From the NCBI GenBank assembly GCA_023091735.1, contig JALKBU010000009.1, forward strand, positions 82,675 to 146,674: a stretch of 64,000 nt of DNA. Direction: 5' to 3'. Positions 38,564-47,621 of the stretch are shown here, one piece after another. Source of the DNA: Trichomonas tenax (Eukaryota; Parabasalia; Trichomonadida; Trichomonadidae). A model generated the notes under the pieces. It saw nothing but the letters and a program-made list of their open reading frames with translations, was not told where the DNA came from and did no database searches. The position numbers and the translations under genes are program-made. Each line of letters opens with the position of its first letter. Position 1 is the first letter of the stretch.

Positions 38564-40033
38564 TTATTTGTTCTTTTCGGCGAGTTCTCTGTGGAACTTA
38601 TCTCCATAGATCCAATTTGATGTCCATACGATTAATTCTTGATCTAAGTGTGGAGATCCATAAGCATAAGGAGACCAAAGGTAGAAACCGAAAAGAGCTA
38701 AACCACAGAAAACAGCAGCAAGAATTCCTTTGATTTTTGGTGGAAACGCTAAATCTAAGAATGCTCCTGTGAGAATGCAAAGGAAGATGAGAGGTATCAA
38801 ATAGTGATACAAATACATTGATCTTGGAATCAAATAAAACGGGAAATATGAAACGCAATATCCAACAACAAAATTCAATGCTGTTCTCCAATTATAAACC
38901 TTGAAACAAGCTAAAACAGCAAACAAAGAGAAGAAACCTATATAGTATATAAATACATTTCCTATACAATTCACTTCTGTTTCAGCATTTCCCCAAAACG
39001 CGACCCAAGTGTCTGTCAACAAAGGCCAGCCCTGCGGTCTGCTTTGGTAAGGATGAAACTGTGTAATTCCCATGTTTCCATAGTGCATGTTCACCATAAG
39101 CGTGACAATTCGAGTGAATATGTCTGGCCACTTCAGACGCTTCGCCCAGACTTGTCCGTCAGCCACTGGCTTCCTTATCAGCTGCTTTTGCATCATATCA
39201 GGCATGTAAGTAGTACCTTGGCCATGATATGGTAATACACAGAAATGCACAACGAAAGACAATATCTGGACAAAAATGAAACCAGCTAAGAAGTGAGACC
39301 CTCTATATATGATATCAGCTAATGTATCTTCGTTGATTTGCGTCGTATATCGCATAACATCATTTATTTCTAAAAACGCAATATACGCGCATAATCCCCA
39401 TGCTGTGTTCTTACAAGCACACGCACATCCGAGTGCTCCTGCTGCTATCATCAGTGAATCGTTCCAGGCTTTGGTATACGGTCTTATTTGTGAACTCCAA
39501 GATGCTAATGCGAGAAAAAGACAAGTAAAGAAGTGTAACATTCCATCACTAAGGATAAATCGCTGCTCTGTGAGTAGAGAAGTGTCGAATATCATGAAAA
39601 ATGCTGAAACGAAGGCTGCGAGACGCGAAAAGTTTGAAAATCTTACTGTTAAGTATATCAAAGGTGCACAAAACGATGAAAATAGTGCTGGTGTAAGGCG
39701 GATTTCTAAGTAATCTGGTCTATCATATTGTCTTCCGTAATGTCCTTCAAAATCGATTTCGCCATCGTATTCTTGTAATTTTGCAATTAAAGCTATAATC
39801 AGTTTTCCTAGTGGAGGGTGAATATCGTAGAAATACTCCTGCTTTATATACCAATTTGTGAAATTACCGAAATGAACTTCGTCAAAAACGACGCAATCGG
39901 GCTGATATATCACCCAGAACCTAGTAATTAACGAAACGCACGCAATTATGAAAACTAAAAACGTGTCAAGCGTTGTTAATTTAGCACGAGGGAGTAAATT
40001 CCCTCTTCCCATTTTATTTTGACGATCTGACAT
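38564..40033 (-). CDS. Protein O-mannosyltransferase-like (PMT, GT39), without MIR domains
   Basis: A 489-residue polytopic membrane protein with about nine to eleven helices. The first lumenal loop has the PMT catalytic signature with DEVHFG (51-56, the Asp-Glu pair) and DIHPPLGK (70-77). A second conserved region (SRPQGWPLLTDTWVAFWGN) is also PMT-like. PMTs use dolichyl-phosphate mannose to mannosylate Ser/Thr in the ER. Canonical eukaryotic PMTs carry about 200 residues of MIR repeats in a lumenal loop; here that loop is short, so the protein is MIR-less. The ATG at 40031-40033 lies inside a TGACATGTAAA element; the next Met (40010-40012) is an alternative start. Confidence 0.85.
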   Translation of the reverse strand: MSDRQNKMGRGNLLPRAKLTTLDTFLVFIIACVSLITRFWVIYQPDCVVFDEVHFGNFTNWYIKQEYFYDIHPPLGKLIIALIAKLQEYDGEIDFEGHYGRQYDRPDYLEIRLTPALFSSFCAPLIYLTVRFSNFSRLAAFVSAFFMIFDTSLLTEQRFILSDGMLHFFTCLFLALASWSSQIRPYTKAWNDSLMIAAGALGCACACKNTAWGLCAYIAFLEINDVMRYTTQINEDTLADIIYRGSHFLAGFIFVQILSFVVHFCVLPYHGQGTTYMPDMMQKQLIRKPVADGQVWAKRLKWPDIFTRIVTLMVNMHYGNMGITQFHPYQSRPQGWPLLTDTWVAFWGNAETEVNCIGNVFIYYIGFFSLFAVLACFKVYNWRTALNFVVGYCVSYFPFYLIPRSMYLYHYLIPLIFLCILTGAFLDLAFPPKIKGILAAVFCGLALFGFYLWSPYAYGSPHLDQELIVWTSNWIYGDKFHRELAEKNK

Positions 40034-40105
40034 GTAAAATTAAATACATTGACATGTAAATTATCAATATTTGGCATGTAAATTCATAATATTTTAACAC
40101 GTAAA
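40028..40105. promoter_or_regulatory. Divergent promoter region with four TGACATGTAAA-type elements
   Basis: TGACATGTAAA is at 40028-40038 and 40050-40060, TGGCATGTAAA at 40072-40082 and AACACGTAAA near 40096-40105, spaced 22-24 bases apart. They fill the 90-base gap between the PMT-like gene (minus) and the EAF-like gene (plus). Confidence 0.55.
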
Positions 40106-40123
40106 TTAATATTGTCATATTTC

Positions 40124-40462
40124 ATGAAGGCAGTTACACCAAACAGAATATACAAAGAACCAGTTCCTTTCAGAGTTGAAGAAGACGAAGACTCTTACAT
40201 GAGGATCAAATACCAATTCATCCCTATATCTATTCGCACTCCTAACACGAAATCTCGAACAATGGTTCTTGATTCGAAGGATCCTGGATCGGGATATATC
40301 TATCACACACTCACTGATGGCACCGAAGTCCAGTTTAAGGGTGATTATGAAAACAAACAAGAAAGCGACGAAAAAGATTACTTAATCGTATTTAAAGAAA
40401 ATGAAGTCGTGATAGTGCCAGTGAACTCATCACTTACGCAAGCGAGCAAAGTCGGAAAATGA
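40124..40462 (+). CDS. EAF-like protein (ELL-associated factor N-terminal domain)
   Basis: A 112-residue protein. Its pattern fits the EAF N-terminal domain: RIKYQFIPISIR corresponds to the family YDFKPASID strand, QFKGDYE to the VFKG turn, and DYLIVFKENEVVIVPV to the strand pair DxVLIxxxxGxFxLE, with a final basic stretch. EAF partners ELL in RNA polymerase II elongation. The protein consists of only this domain, without the long transactivation tail of animal EAFs. The frame opens at a TTG; the ATG at 40124 is preferred. It is divergent with the PMT-like gene. Recognition is by eye and remote, so an unrelated small beta-rich protein remains possible. Confidence 0.5.
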   Translation: MKAVTPNRIYKEPVPFRVEEDEDSYMRIKYQFIPISIRTPNTKSRTMVLDSKDPGSGYIYHTLTDGTEVQFKGDYENKQESDEKDYLIVFKENEVVIVPVNSSLTQASKVGK

Positions 40463-40759
40463 TTTATTTTCAATCATGAAATTTTATTTTCAACAAAATA
40501 ACAAATCATATTGCCACAATCAAATGCAAAATACGTTTTAACTAGATGTTATGTTCATGCAGATAATTTGAAAATATGAAATTTCATTAATTAGTCTTTT
40601 CGCAAGCAAATCATCATATCTGTTTTTAAGTGTAAAAATATATTTATCTTCTCCATTTATTTGTGTTGATTTTATATTTTATATAATTCCGTTAATATAA
40701 ATTTGTATTTCAAGGGTGGAGCTTTGCAAGATATGCATTTGTATAAAATCAGAAACAAT
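40463..40759. other. Convergent spacer
   Basis: This AT-rich spacer lies between the ends of the EAF-like and TMEM107-like genes. Nothing distinct is visible. Confidence 0.6.
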
Positions 40760-41266
40760 TTAGTAGAAATCTGTCTTAAAACAAAACAACTTAATAATTT
40801 GGATTAATTCTAACAAAAACGGGAGCATGACACCGAAAAATGCACCGCAAATTATATAGTCTGAGCTTGCTGGCTGCATCACAGTATTAGCAACTAAACA
40901 AGTTCCAATGAAATGCAAACAACCTTCGATAAAACTTAACGAAGCGTTTGTTGATGTAAATCCAAAGACTAAGAAGATGAAAATTAGCGCTAAAAACACA
41001 TCAGAAACAATAATCCAAATTTTGATCTGCTTTTGAAGTGATTTGACGATCGAGCTTGTTATAAATAACTTCTGTATTTTCTGCTTGTACTCTCCATCCA
41101 TGTAAGGATTGCGAATCGAGTTGTCTATATTATTTGTGAAATATTTCGTGAACGGATTTGCTGATTGGTTTTTATTTTCGATGAAAAGGACCACGTTGAG
41201 CACTATATAAAGCGAGCAAAACGCGAATATCCTAAAAGGGAAAATAACTTTGGCTGTTGAAATCAT
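40760..41266 (-). CDS. TMEM107-like ciliary transition-zone membrane protein
   Basis: A 168-residue protein with four predicted membrane helices (about 10-30, 81-102, 110-127, 135-158). The order and local motifs match TMEM107: the first helix with FRIFAFCSLYIVLNVVLF, a loop with a conserved short YKQ region, the helix FLALIFIFLVFGFTSTNASLSF resembling the family GFLSGVSMFNSTQSLIS, and the last helix followed by a Lys/Phe end. TMEM107 belongs to the MKS module at the ciliary transition zone. Trichomonads have flagella, so the presence is plausible. It is divergent with the BspA-like gene. Confidence 0.65.
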   Translation of the reverse strand: MISTAKVIFPFRIFAFCSLYIVLNVVLFIENKNQSANPFTKYFTNNIDNSIRNPYMDGEYKQKIQKLFITSSIVKSLQKQIKIWIIVSDVFLALIFIFLVFGFTSTNASLSFIEGCLHFIGTCLVANTVMQPASSDYIICGAFFGVMLPFLLELIQIIKLFCFKTDFY

Positions 41267-41313
41267 AATTTATAAATTCGTTTATATCGATGTCACGTTT
41301 ATAATTATAACAA

Positions 41314-41443
41314 TTTACATGACAAATCTGTCGTGTAAATTAAAAATTAATTCTGATATGTAAAGTTATTGATTGTGGCATGTAAAATTATGATTCTGTC
41401 GTGTAAATCAGATATGATTCTGAAAAAAATATTTTACATGACA
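41314..41443. promoter_or_regulatory. Six-copy TTTACATGACA/TGTCGTGTAAA cluster
   Basis: Copies are at 41314-41324 (TTTACATGACA), 41329-41339 (TGTCGTGTAAA), 41354-41364 (TGATATGTAAA), 41376-41386 (TGGCATGTAAA), 41397-41407 (TGTCGTGTAAA) and 41433-41443 (TTTACATGACA). Four are in one orientation and two in the other, between the divergent TMEM107-like and BspA-like genes. Confidence 0.6.
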
Positions 41444-41561
41444 GTAAAGATAGCAACTGGATATTTTTAATGATATGAATTCTATATCATATACAAATTC
41501 CAAATAACGATTTATCCATGTGAAAATATGTCAGCGAAAAGACGATAAAAGTGACAAACTT

Positions 41562-44500
41562 ATGTTTTATGCTTTCGCGATTTTATCTCTTTCTGCAGCG
41601 GATAAAACGCCTGTAGCGGAGAAAATCCCGGCAGAAATTAAGATAAATAGTGCAACACTTTTTGCAAAATACGACGAGAAGTCACTGAATTTGAATATAA
41701 TGAGAAAAGATGACGGTTCGTCCGCTCTTATCTCCGGAAACACTCTTATAATTAAATCTGCATCAGTTACATACGAGACAAAGTCTCTTAAAGTCACCGT
41801 AATCGGCGAATTTGCTTTCCAAGCTTCCAATATTAAAGAAGTTGAAGTCTCTGTCCCTCTCGAATCAGTCGGTGAAGGTGCATTCAAGGACTGTGCAAAG
41901 CTTACAACAGTTAACTTGGAAGCAGCCGCACTTACTGCAATTCCAGCCAAAGCGTTCCAGAACTGCTCTGCTCTTTCATCTGTTATCCTTCCAAGCTCAG
42001 TTCAGGCAATCGGAAACGCAGCCCTCGCTTGCTGCGCTCTCACAGAGATCAAATTCCCATCATCTTTAGTTACAATCAGCCACGACGCTTTTGAGTTCAA
42101 CGCTTTCACAACAGTTGACTTCACAAAGTGCAAAGTCGAAAAGATCGGTTATCACGCATTCTTCAATTGCACAAAGCTTTCTTCGATCAAGTTCGGATCA
42201 ACATTGAAAACAATCTCTGGCTCTGCTTTTGCCTTCACAGCAATCGACAAGCTCAAGATCGATGTTGGCGTCACAAGAATTATGAAGAGCGCTTTCGCTT
42301 CCTGCACATCTCTCGCATCAGCTGATCTTTCTGCGACAAAGATCGAAGTTTTGGATGAGTTCGTTTTCACAAAGTGCACATCATTGTCTTTAATTAAGCT
42401 CCCAGAAACTGTCACAACGATTGGTTCCTGTGCACTTTCCGAAACAGATCTCGATGAGTTCATTGTTCCAGCGTCTGTTAGCAAGCTTGGACAGGCCATC
42501 TTCAGAAATTGTCCACGCCTCGCAACAGTTGACTTAAGTAACAGCAAAGTTTCCAACGTTCCAGTTGCCATCTTTACAAAGTGCATTGCTCTTGCTAAGG
42601 TCGTCTTCCCGAAGGACTGCACATCAATCGAGAAGCTCGCCTTCGCTTACTCCGGTATATCAACAATTGATCTTCCAGAGTCACTCACAGTCATTGGTGA
42701 TGGCGCTTTCAGAAGCTGCTCATTCCTTGCCTCGATCGATCTCTCTTCCACAGCACTTAAGAAAGTCGGCGCCAGATCTTTCGAGGGATGCAACACACTT
42801 AACTCAGTCACATTCCCAGAGAAACTCCCAGACTTCGGTGATTACTGCTTCGCTGATACAGCCTTCACAAAGCTCTCCATTGGTAATGAGATGAAGCAGG
42901 CAGGCCGTGGTATTTATGCTAACTGCAAGAAGCTCGAAGAAGTGGATCTTTCTAACATCGAACTTGAAGTTGTTCCAACATCAATGTTCGAGAACTGCTC
43001 AGCCTTGAAGGAAGTTAAGTGGCCAGATTTCCAGCTCGCTCTTGCAGAACGTTCCTTCTACGGCACAGCTATCACATCCCTTGATATGCCATCTACAATT
43101 TCGTACATCTCAGCTTCGACATTCCAGTGCTGCAGAAGCTTGACAAAGGTTTCTCTTTCTGATATCATGTTCGATGAAATTCCAATCTTCGCTTTCGCAA
43201 ACTGCAGCCAGCTTTCGCAAGTTGAATTCCCATCAGGTAGCGTTAGAATCATGAAGGGTGCATTCGCTGGTACAGCACTCAAGGACGTTACATTCACAAA
43301 GTCTTTCGCTTCTGTCGGTGAATACGCTTTTGAGGGTTGCGTCGACTTGACATCAGTCAACATCATGGATGTTTCCTTCGATGTCATTCCACGTGGTGTC
43401 TTCAAGGGATGCCCTAACCTCAACCGCATCACATTCCCAGGCCAGAAGTTCATTGTCGGTGATGAAGCATTCGCTGGATGCGGTCTTAAAAGCCTTGAAA
43501 TCCCAAGCAACCTTCAGAAGCTTGGCATCAGAGCCTTCGCAGACTCCAAGTCTCTTCAGAGTGTTAACATGAATGATAACACAATCAACATTTCCGCCTA
43601 TTGTTTCGCTGGATGCACAAACCTCAACGACTTCAAGTGGTCCTCTGCTAGCGAAATCTGTGTTGGTGACTACGCTTTTTCTGGCACAGGCTTCAACATG
43701 TTCGAGTTCCCACAAAAGCTTAGGCTGGCTGGTGTTGGCTTACTCGCCAACTGCGAGAACTTAGAGACACTCGATTTATCCAAGTGCACAATCGAGGAAC
43801 TTCCAGAGAAGTTCTGCGCTAATTGCGAGAGATTACAGACAATCAGAATCGAGAGTGGCTCCGCAGTTAAGACATTTGGCCAGCACTCATTTGCAAACTG
43901 TTCTTCCCTCCAGAACTTCAACTTCGTTGGTAGCCTCAGGAAGCTTGATAAGTCTGCCTTCACAAACACAATCTTCAAGTCAATCAAGTTCCCAGCCAAC
44001 ATCCAAGAAATCGAAGTCAGCTGCTTCGCTAACTGCAGATTCCTTCAGCGTGTCGATCTCAATGATTCCAAGGTCGCCATTCTTTGCCCACACGCATTCA
44101 TCAATTGCATTGCTTTGACAGAGATCATCTTCCCACACATCCAGTGCGCCATCCTTTCCTATGGTTTCGAACAGTGCGGCATAATCAACCTCACACTTCC
44201 AAAGGAGGTTACATACGTCGGTGCTCACGCATTCGAGAACTGCAAGAACTTAGTTTCAGTTGATATGTCCAACTTAGTCATGACAAGAATGCTTCCAGGC
44301 CTCTTCACGAACTGCACAAACTTGAGATATGTAACACTTCCAAAGTGGGCAGCTGAAATCTGCCGTGAAGTCTTCAGAGGAACAGCCATGACAGAGATTG
44401 CTTACGATGCCACAATGCAGGTCATCGAGCCAGGCGTCTTCATGGACTGCCAGGATCTCATCTCCGTTGATCTTTCCAAGACAAAGATTTACAACATCTC

Positions 44501-45122
44501 CGCTAGAACATTCATGAACTGTCCACGCCTTGTCAGAGTCATGTTACCAGAGACAGTCAAGCAGCTTCACACAATGTGCTTCAGCAACACACCAATCCAG
44601 TCCTTCAAGGCACCACGCGCTCTTGTTGTCATCGGTTGGGGCGCATTCCTTAACTCTTCCATCCAGACATTCGAAATTCGCAATGTCCAAGAAATTGCTG
44701 ACTGTGCATTCGAGGGATGCCCAATCGAGAAGCTTTCTCTTCCAAAGACATCACTCAAGATCGGTGCACGTGCTTTCGCTCGCACAAAGCTTCAGGACTT
44801 CTCTATCCCAGCCAATGTCTACGAAATCGGCCAGCGCTGCTTCATGGGTACAAATGCAAGGAACGTTGACATGCAGCAATCCAACATCATCGATCTCAAC
44901 CTCAACCTCTTCGAGGGCACACAGTTGAAGAAGCTCATCCTCCCGAACTACCTTCAGTGCATCGACGGCGAGGCTCCAACTGCCGATATTTACTACTGTG
45001 GTGAAGGACCAATTGACGGCGAAGTCGTTGCTAAGTCATTCACTGTTAAGAAGGGCAGAAAGATTGACATTGTTGTCAAGAACTTAATTGAATCAGATAC
45101 ATGCCCAGCACCCGAAAAGTAA
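41562..45122 (+). CDS. BspA-like leucine-rich-repeat surface or secreted protein
   Basis: A 1186-residue protein. The ATG at 41562 gives a short signal peptide (MFYAFAILSLSAADK). From about residue 25 to 1150 it is a continuous array of roughly 23-residue BspA-type (LRR_5, Treponema pallidum-like) repeats of the form AFxNCxxLxxVxLPxSxxxIGxxAF. It ends in a short charged tail with no membrane segment, so the protein looks secreted or held by partners. Such proteins are a huge family on trichomonad cell surfaces with proposed adhesion roles. Codon use is GC-rich and strongly biased compared with flanks, suggesting high expression. The start is preceded by AAAAGTGACAAACTT. Confidence 0.95.
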   Translation: MFYAFAILSLSAADKTPVAEKIPAEIKINSATLFAKYDEKSLNLNIMRKDDGSSALISGNTLIIKSASVTYETKSLKVTVIGEFAFQASNIKEVEVSVPLESVGEGAFKDCAKLTTVNLEAAALTAIPAKAFQNCSALSSVILPSSVQAIGNAALACCALTEIKFPSSLVTISHDAFEFNAFTTVDFTKCKVEKIGYHAFFNCTKLSSIKFGSTLKTISGSAFAFTAIDKLKIDVGVTRIMKSAFASCTSLASADLSATKIEVLDEFVFTKCTSLSLIKLPETVTTIGSCALSETDLDEFIVPASVSKLGQAIFRNCPRLATVDLSNSKVSNVPVAIFTKCIALAKVVFPKDCTSIEKLAFAYSGISTIDLPESLTVIGDGAFRSCSFLASIDLSSTALKKVGARSFEGCNTLNSVTFPEKLPDFGDYCFADTAFTKLSIGNEMKQAGRGIYANCKKLEEVDLSNIELEVVPTSMFENCSALKEVKWPDFQLALAERSFYGTAITSLDMPSTISYISASTFQCCRSLTKVSLSDIMFDEIPIFAFANCSQLSQVEFPSGSVRIMKGAFAGTALKDVTFTKSFASVGEYAFEGCVDLTSVNIMDVSFDVIPRGVFKGCPNLNRITFPGQKFIVGDEAFAGCGLKSLEIPSNLQKLGIRAFADSKSLQSVNMNDNTINISAYCFAGCTNLNDFKWSSASEICVGDYAFSGTGFNMFEFPQKLRLAGVGLLANCENLETLDLSKCTIEELPEKFCANCERLQTIRIESGSAVKTFGQHSFANCSSLQNFNFVGSLRKLDKSAFTNTIFKSIKFPANIQEIEVSCFANCRFLQRVDLNDSKVAILCPHAFINCIALTEIIFPHIQCAILSYGFEQCGIINLTLPKEVTYVGAHAFENCKNLVSVDMSNLVMTRMLPGLFTNCTNLRYVTLPKWAAEICREVFRGTAMTEIAYDATMQVIEPGVFMDCQDLISVDLSKTKIYNISARTFMNCPRLVRVMLPETVKQLHTMCFSNTPIQSFKAPRALVVIGWGAFLNSSIQTFEIRNVQEIADCAFEGCPIEKLSLPKTSLKIGARAFARTKLQDFSIPANVYEIGQRCFMGTNARNVDMQQSNIIDLNLNLFEGTQLKKLILPNYLQCIDGEAPTADIYYCGEGPIDGEVVAKSFTVKKGRKIDIVVKNLIESDTCPAPEK

Positions 45123-46394
45123 TTTTAAACAATGTTTTCACTCGTTTTAAAATGATCATTTTTTGAAAAGAAAGATATTTTCGTCTGTGTAATATCAAAA
45201 AAGGATTTGATAGTTTCCAAAGAAGTTTAAAATATATATAACATTGAATTTAAGTCGCAGCTCATATAGAAGTCGAATTCGTTTCAGGTAAGTTCAAAAA
45301 TATTTTGAAAGATCGATAGGTCATCGAATTCAATGAGCCACAGGTAGAAATATAAAAAAGGTCACATTTATGTATTAAAATAACTTTCCTGGTACGGATA
45401 TATTCGTGTTCAATTTGAATATACGATTTATGGTTAATATGCGGTTTTTACCCACATTTTAGAGGTAAATTCGAACATCTCTCTGTCCATATGTTATCAT
45501 AGAACAGCGCTATACATATTATAACTAACTCTCTTTTCCATTAACTTTTAAACTTTGTTTTCTATCCCCCCCCCCCAAAAAAAAAAAAAAAAAAAAAAAA
45601 ATTTCATTATCATGCTTTAGTGGAACCGGATCTTTGGTTAAACATATCATATCTTTGGTTACCTTTGCAGAGTTTGGTAAGCAAATGGAGAGAATAACAC
45701 ATCATTTTCAATGAAATTTTTGAGCATATTAAGTGCTGGTTGGCAGCCATAGAAAATATAGAGTTAACAGTACATATATGCAAAATGTTATATCTATTCA
45801 ACGATTTGCAATCATATTTAATTTGATGATATGAATATCAAACTTTTTAACTTCATATTCATACCATTAACCATGTTCCCTATAAGGATAAACATATGTT
45901 GAAGATGAATATTTTAAATAACCCATATTTTGAGATATTGGAGAATAAAAACTATAAATTTTTTAATCAAAAAAAAATCGATAAATCTTATGAAAATGTT
46001 AAAAGTCGATTTTGGCGACAAATACTCAATATTTTGAATTTTGAAATAATGGGTAATATTATATTTTAGTAACGTAACATAAATAATAAAGTAAAATATC
46101 AATAACCCAAAAGATTACCTTTTTTAAACTAAATATGGTTTACATGTCAGAATAATAACAAAAACGCCATTTTGACACACTATTTGAATAAATTTGACAC
46201 TTTACACGAAAAATTACTTTGTTTTCTTTCATATCTCAATAGCTTTATTTTCGATCATACTACATTACCATAATACAATCGACAAAAAAGCATTAAAAAA
46301 GTAGACAAATATTCATTTTAATGATACGAAAATATAATAATTGGAAAATACATGTAATGTGGTATTAAAATATTAAGCAAAAAGAAGGCAATGA
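45123..46394. other. Intergenic region with a C11-A25 tract
   Basis: No gene seen. A homopolymer junction of 11 C followed by 25 A lies at 45566-45601. TTTACATGTCA at 46139-46149 and TGACACTTTACACG near 46192-46205 precede the next gene by about 190-255 bases. The rest is AT-rich. Confidence 0.6.
45566..45601. repeat. Homopolymer junction C11 A25
   Basis: Eleven consecutive C are followed by twenty-five A, 440 bases after the BspA-like stop codon. Length may vary between cells or be an assembly artefact. Confidence 0.85.
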
Positions 46395-47621
46395 ATGAAA
46401 AATTCATATCACATGTCGCATCAACAAAATACGTTAGAATTAGTTAAAAAAATGGAGATTGGACAACTCCGTAACCTCATCGAACGTATTCCGAATCAGG
46501 GATGCAACATCTCACAGATCGAGGCCCACAAAATCGAGTGCTCCTTAAGAATGCTCCAAAATCAAACGAAGTCTGAGGCTATGTATTTCTTGGGAAAGAT
46601 TCTCGCCATCAATAAAGATTACTACATCGCATTCTCAACAGAAACGAATTACTACTACCCAACGAACTTTTACTGCTCGAGAGATGCCACTTCTTGGAAT
46701 ACTCTCCCAAGAGTTGAAGATTCTCTTCTCAAAGAAGCAATCCAAATCACATTGCCGCTCACAGGAAGCCTCATCTCTGAGTTCGACACACCATCAGGCC
46801 GCCATGTCACTGAAGAACAGAGACTTTCTTCAATTGTTTTCGATCTAAACGATAACTGCATTCTTTTCCCAAGAGGATACCTCTGCGAGACAGCACTTGA
46901 CTACGTCCTCACAAATCCAATGTGGTCTGGCATCCCAATCAAAGATTGCAGTGATCTTTCCAATTTCAGGCACTGGACACCAAGAGAGAAGCCACTCACA
47001 CCACTTGAGAAGGCTTTCTCCAACCCAGCGTTAGATTTCACAGAACCATTAACAGATCTCAAGGGATGGCGCGTTGTTGAAACAAGCGATCCAAATGAAG
47101 TTCAGCTTCGCTCAATCAACTGGCCAGGTTTTATCTTCTCTCTTTCCGACACAGAATTCGCTAACTGCTACTTCGGAAATGGTATTTACGAAGGTGAACT
47201 CTTCAAAGAGCCAGATCAGCACACGTATGCTATGATCAAGCCAGGATATGAGGAGTTTTGGGGCAAGGTCATCGATCGTATTGTCCAGGAGGGTCTCAAG
47301 ATAGAAAGATTAAAGACCTTCAAGATGGACATGGCATTCGCCGAGAAGTTCTATGCTGAGCATGTTGGCAAAGACTTCTTCCCAACACTTGCTGGCTACA
47401 TGACATCTGATACAGTTGTGGGTCTTGAGCTCGTTGGCCCAGATGCCATCCAGAAGTGGCGCAAGATTATCGGCCCAACAAAGAAGGAAGTTGCACTCGA
47501 ACAGGCACCAAATTCACTCCGTGCCTTATACGCAAGAAGCACAACAGAGAACTTATGTCATGGCTCTGACGCTCCAGAATCCGCTGCTAGAGAACTCGGA
47601 ATCGTTTTTGGTTCAGATTAA
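46395..47621 (+). CDS. Radial spoke protein 9 - nucleoside diphosphate kinase fusion
   Basis: A 408-residue protein with two domains. Residues about 10-270 match RSPH9/RSP9: YFLGKILAINKDYYIAFST, the block CILFPRGYL, then LEKAFSNPALDF and SINWPGFIFSL with YFGNGIYEGELF near the end, each with a close counterpart in the family. Residues 276-406 are a nucleoside diphosphate kinase domain: YAMIKPG with the conserved Lys (282), FYAEHVGKDFFPTL, the Arg-containing block AIQKWRKIIGPT and the active-site NLCHGSDAPESAARE with the phosphorylated His (389). Radial spokes regulate dynein in the axoneme, and in algae a separate spoke protein (RSP23) carries the NDK activity. A fused form would place NDK directly on the spoke head. 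The kinase residues look complete. Confidence 0.85.
   Translation: MKNSYHMSHQQNTLELVKKMEIGQLRNLIERIPNQGCNISQIEAHKIECSLRMLQNQTKSEAMYFLGKILAINKDYYIAFSTETNYYYPTNFYCSRDATSWNTLPRVEDSLLKEAIQITLPLTGSLISEFDTPSGRHVTEEQRLSSIVFDLNDNCILFPRGYLCETALDYVLTNPMWSGIPIKDCSDLSNFRHWTPREKPLTPLEKAFSNPALDFTEPLTDLKGWRVVETSDPNEVQLRSINWPGFIFSLSDTEFANCYFGNGIYEGELFKEPDQHTYAMIKPGYEEFWGKVIDRIVQEGLKIERLKTFKMDMAFAEKFYAEHVGKDFFPTLAGYMTSDTVVGLELVGPDAIQKWRKIIGPTKKEVALEQAPNSLRALYARSTTENLCHGSDAPESAARELGIVFGSD

Noticed and set aside
38363..38620. 85-codon plus-strand frame overlapping the PMT 3' end
   Set aside because: Its end runs antisense through PMT coding sequence and its own sequence has no recognised feature.
41567..44928. 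Several long open frames on both strands inside the BspA-like gene
   Set aside because: They follow from the repetitive GC-rich codon pattern of the real gene.
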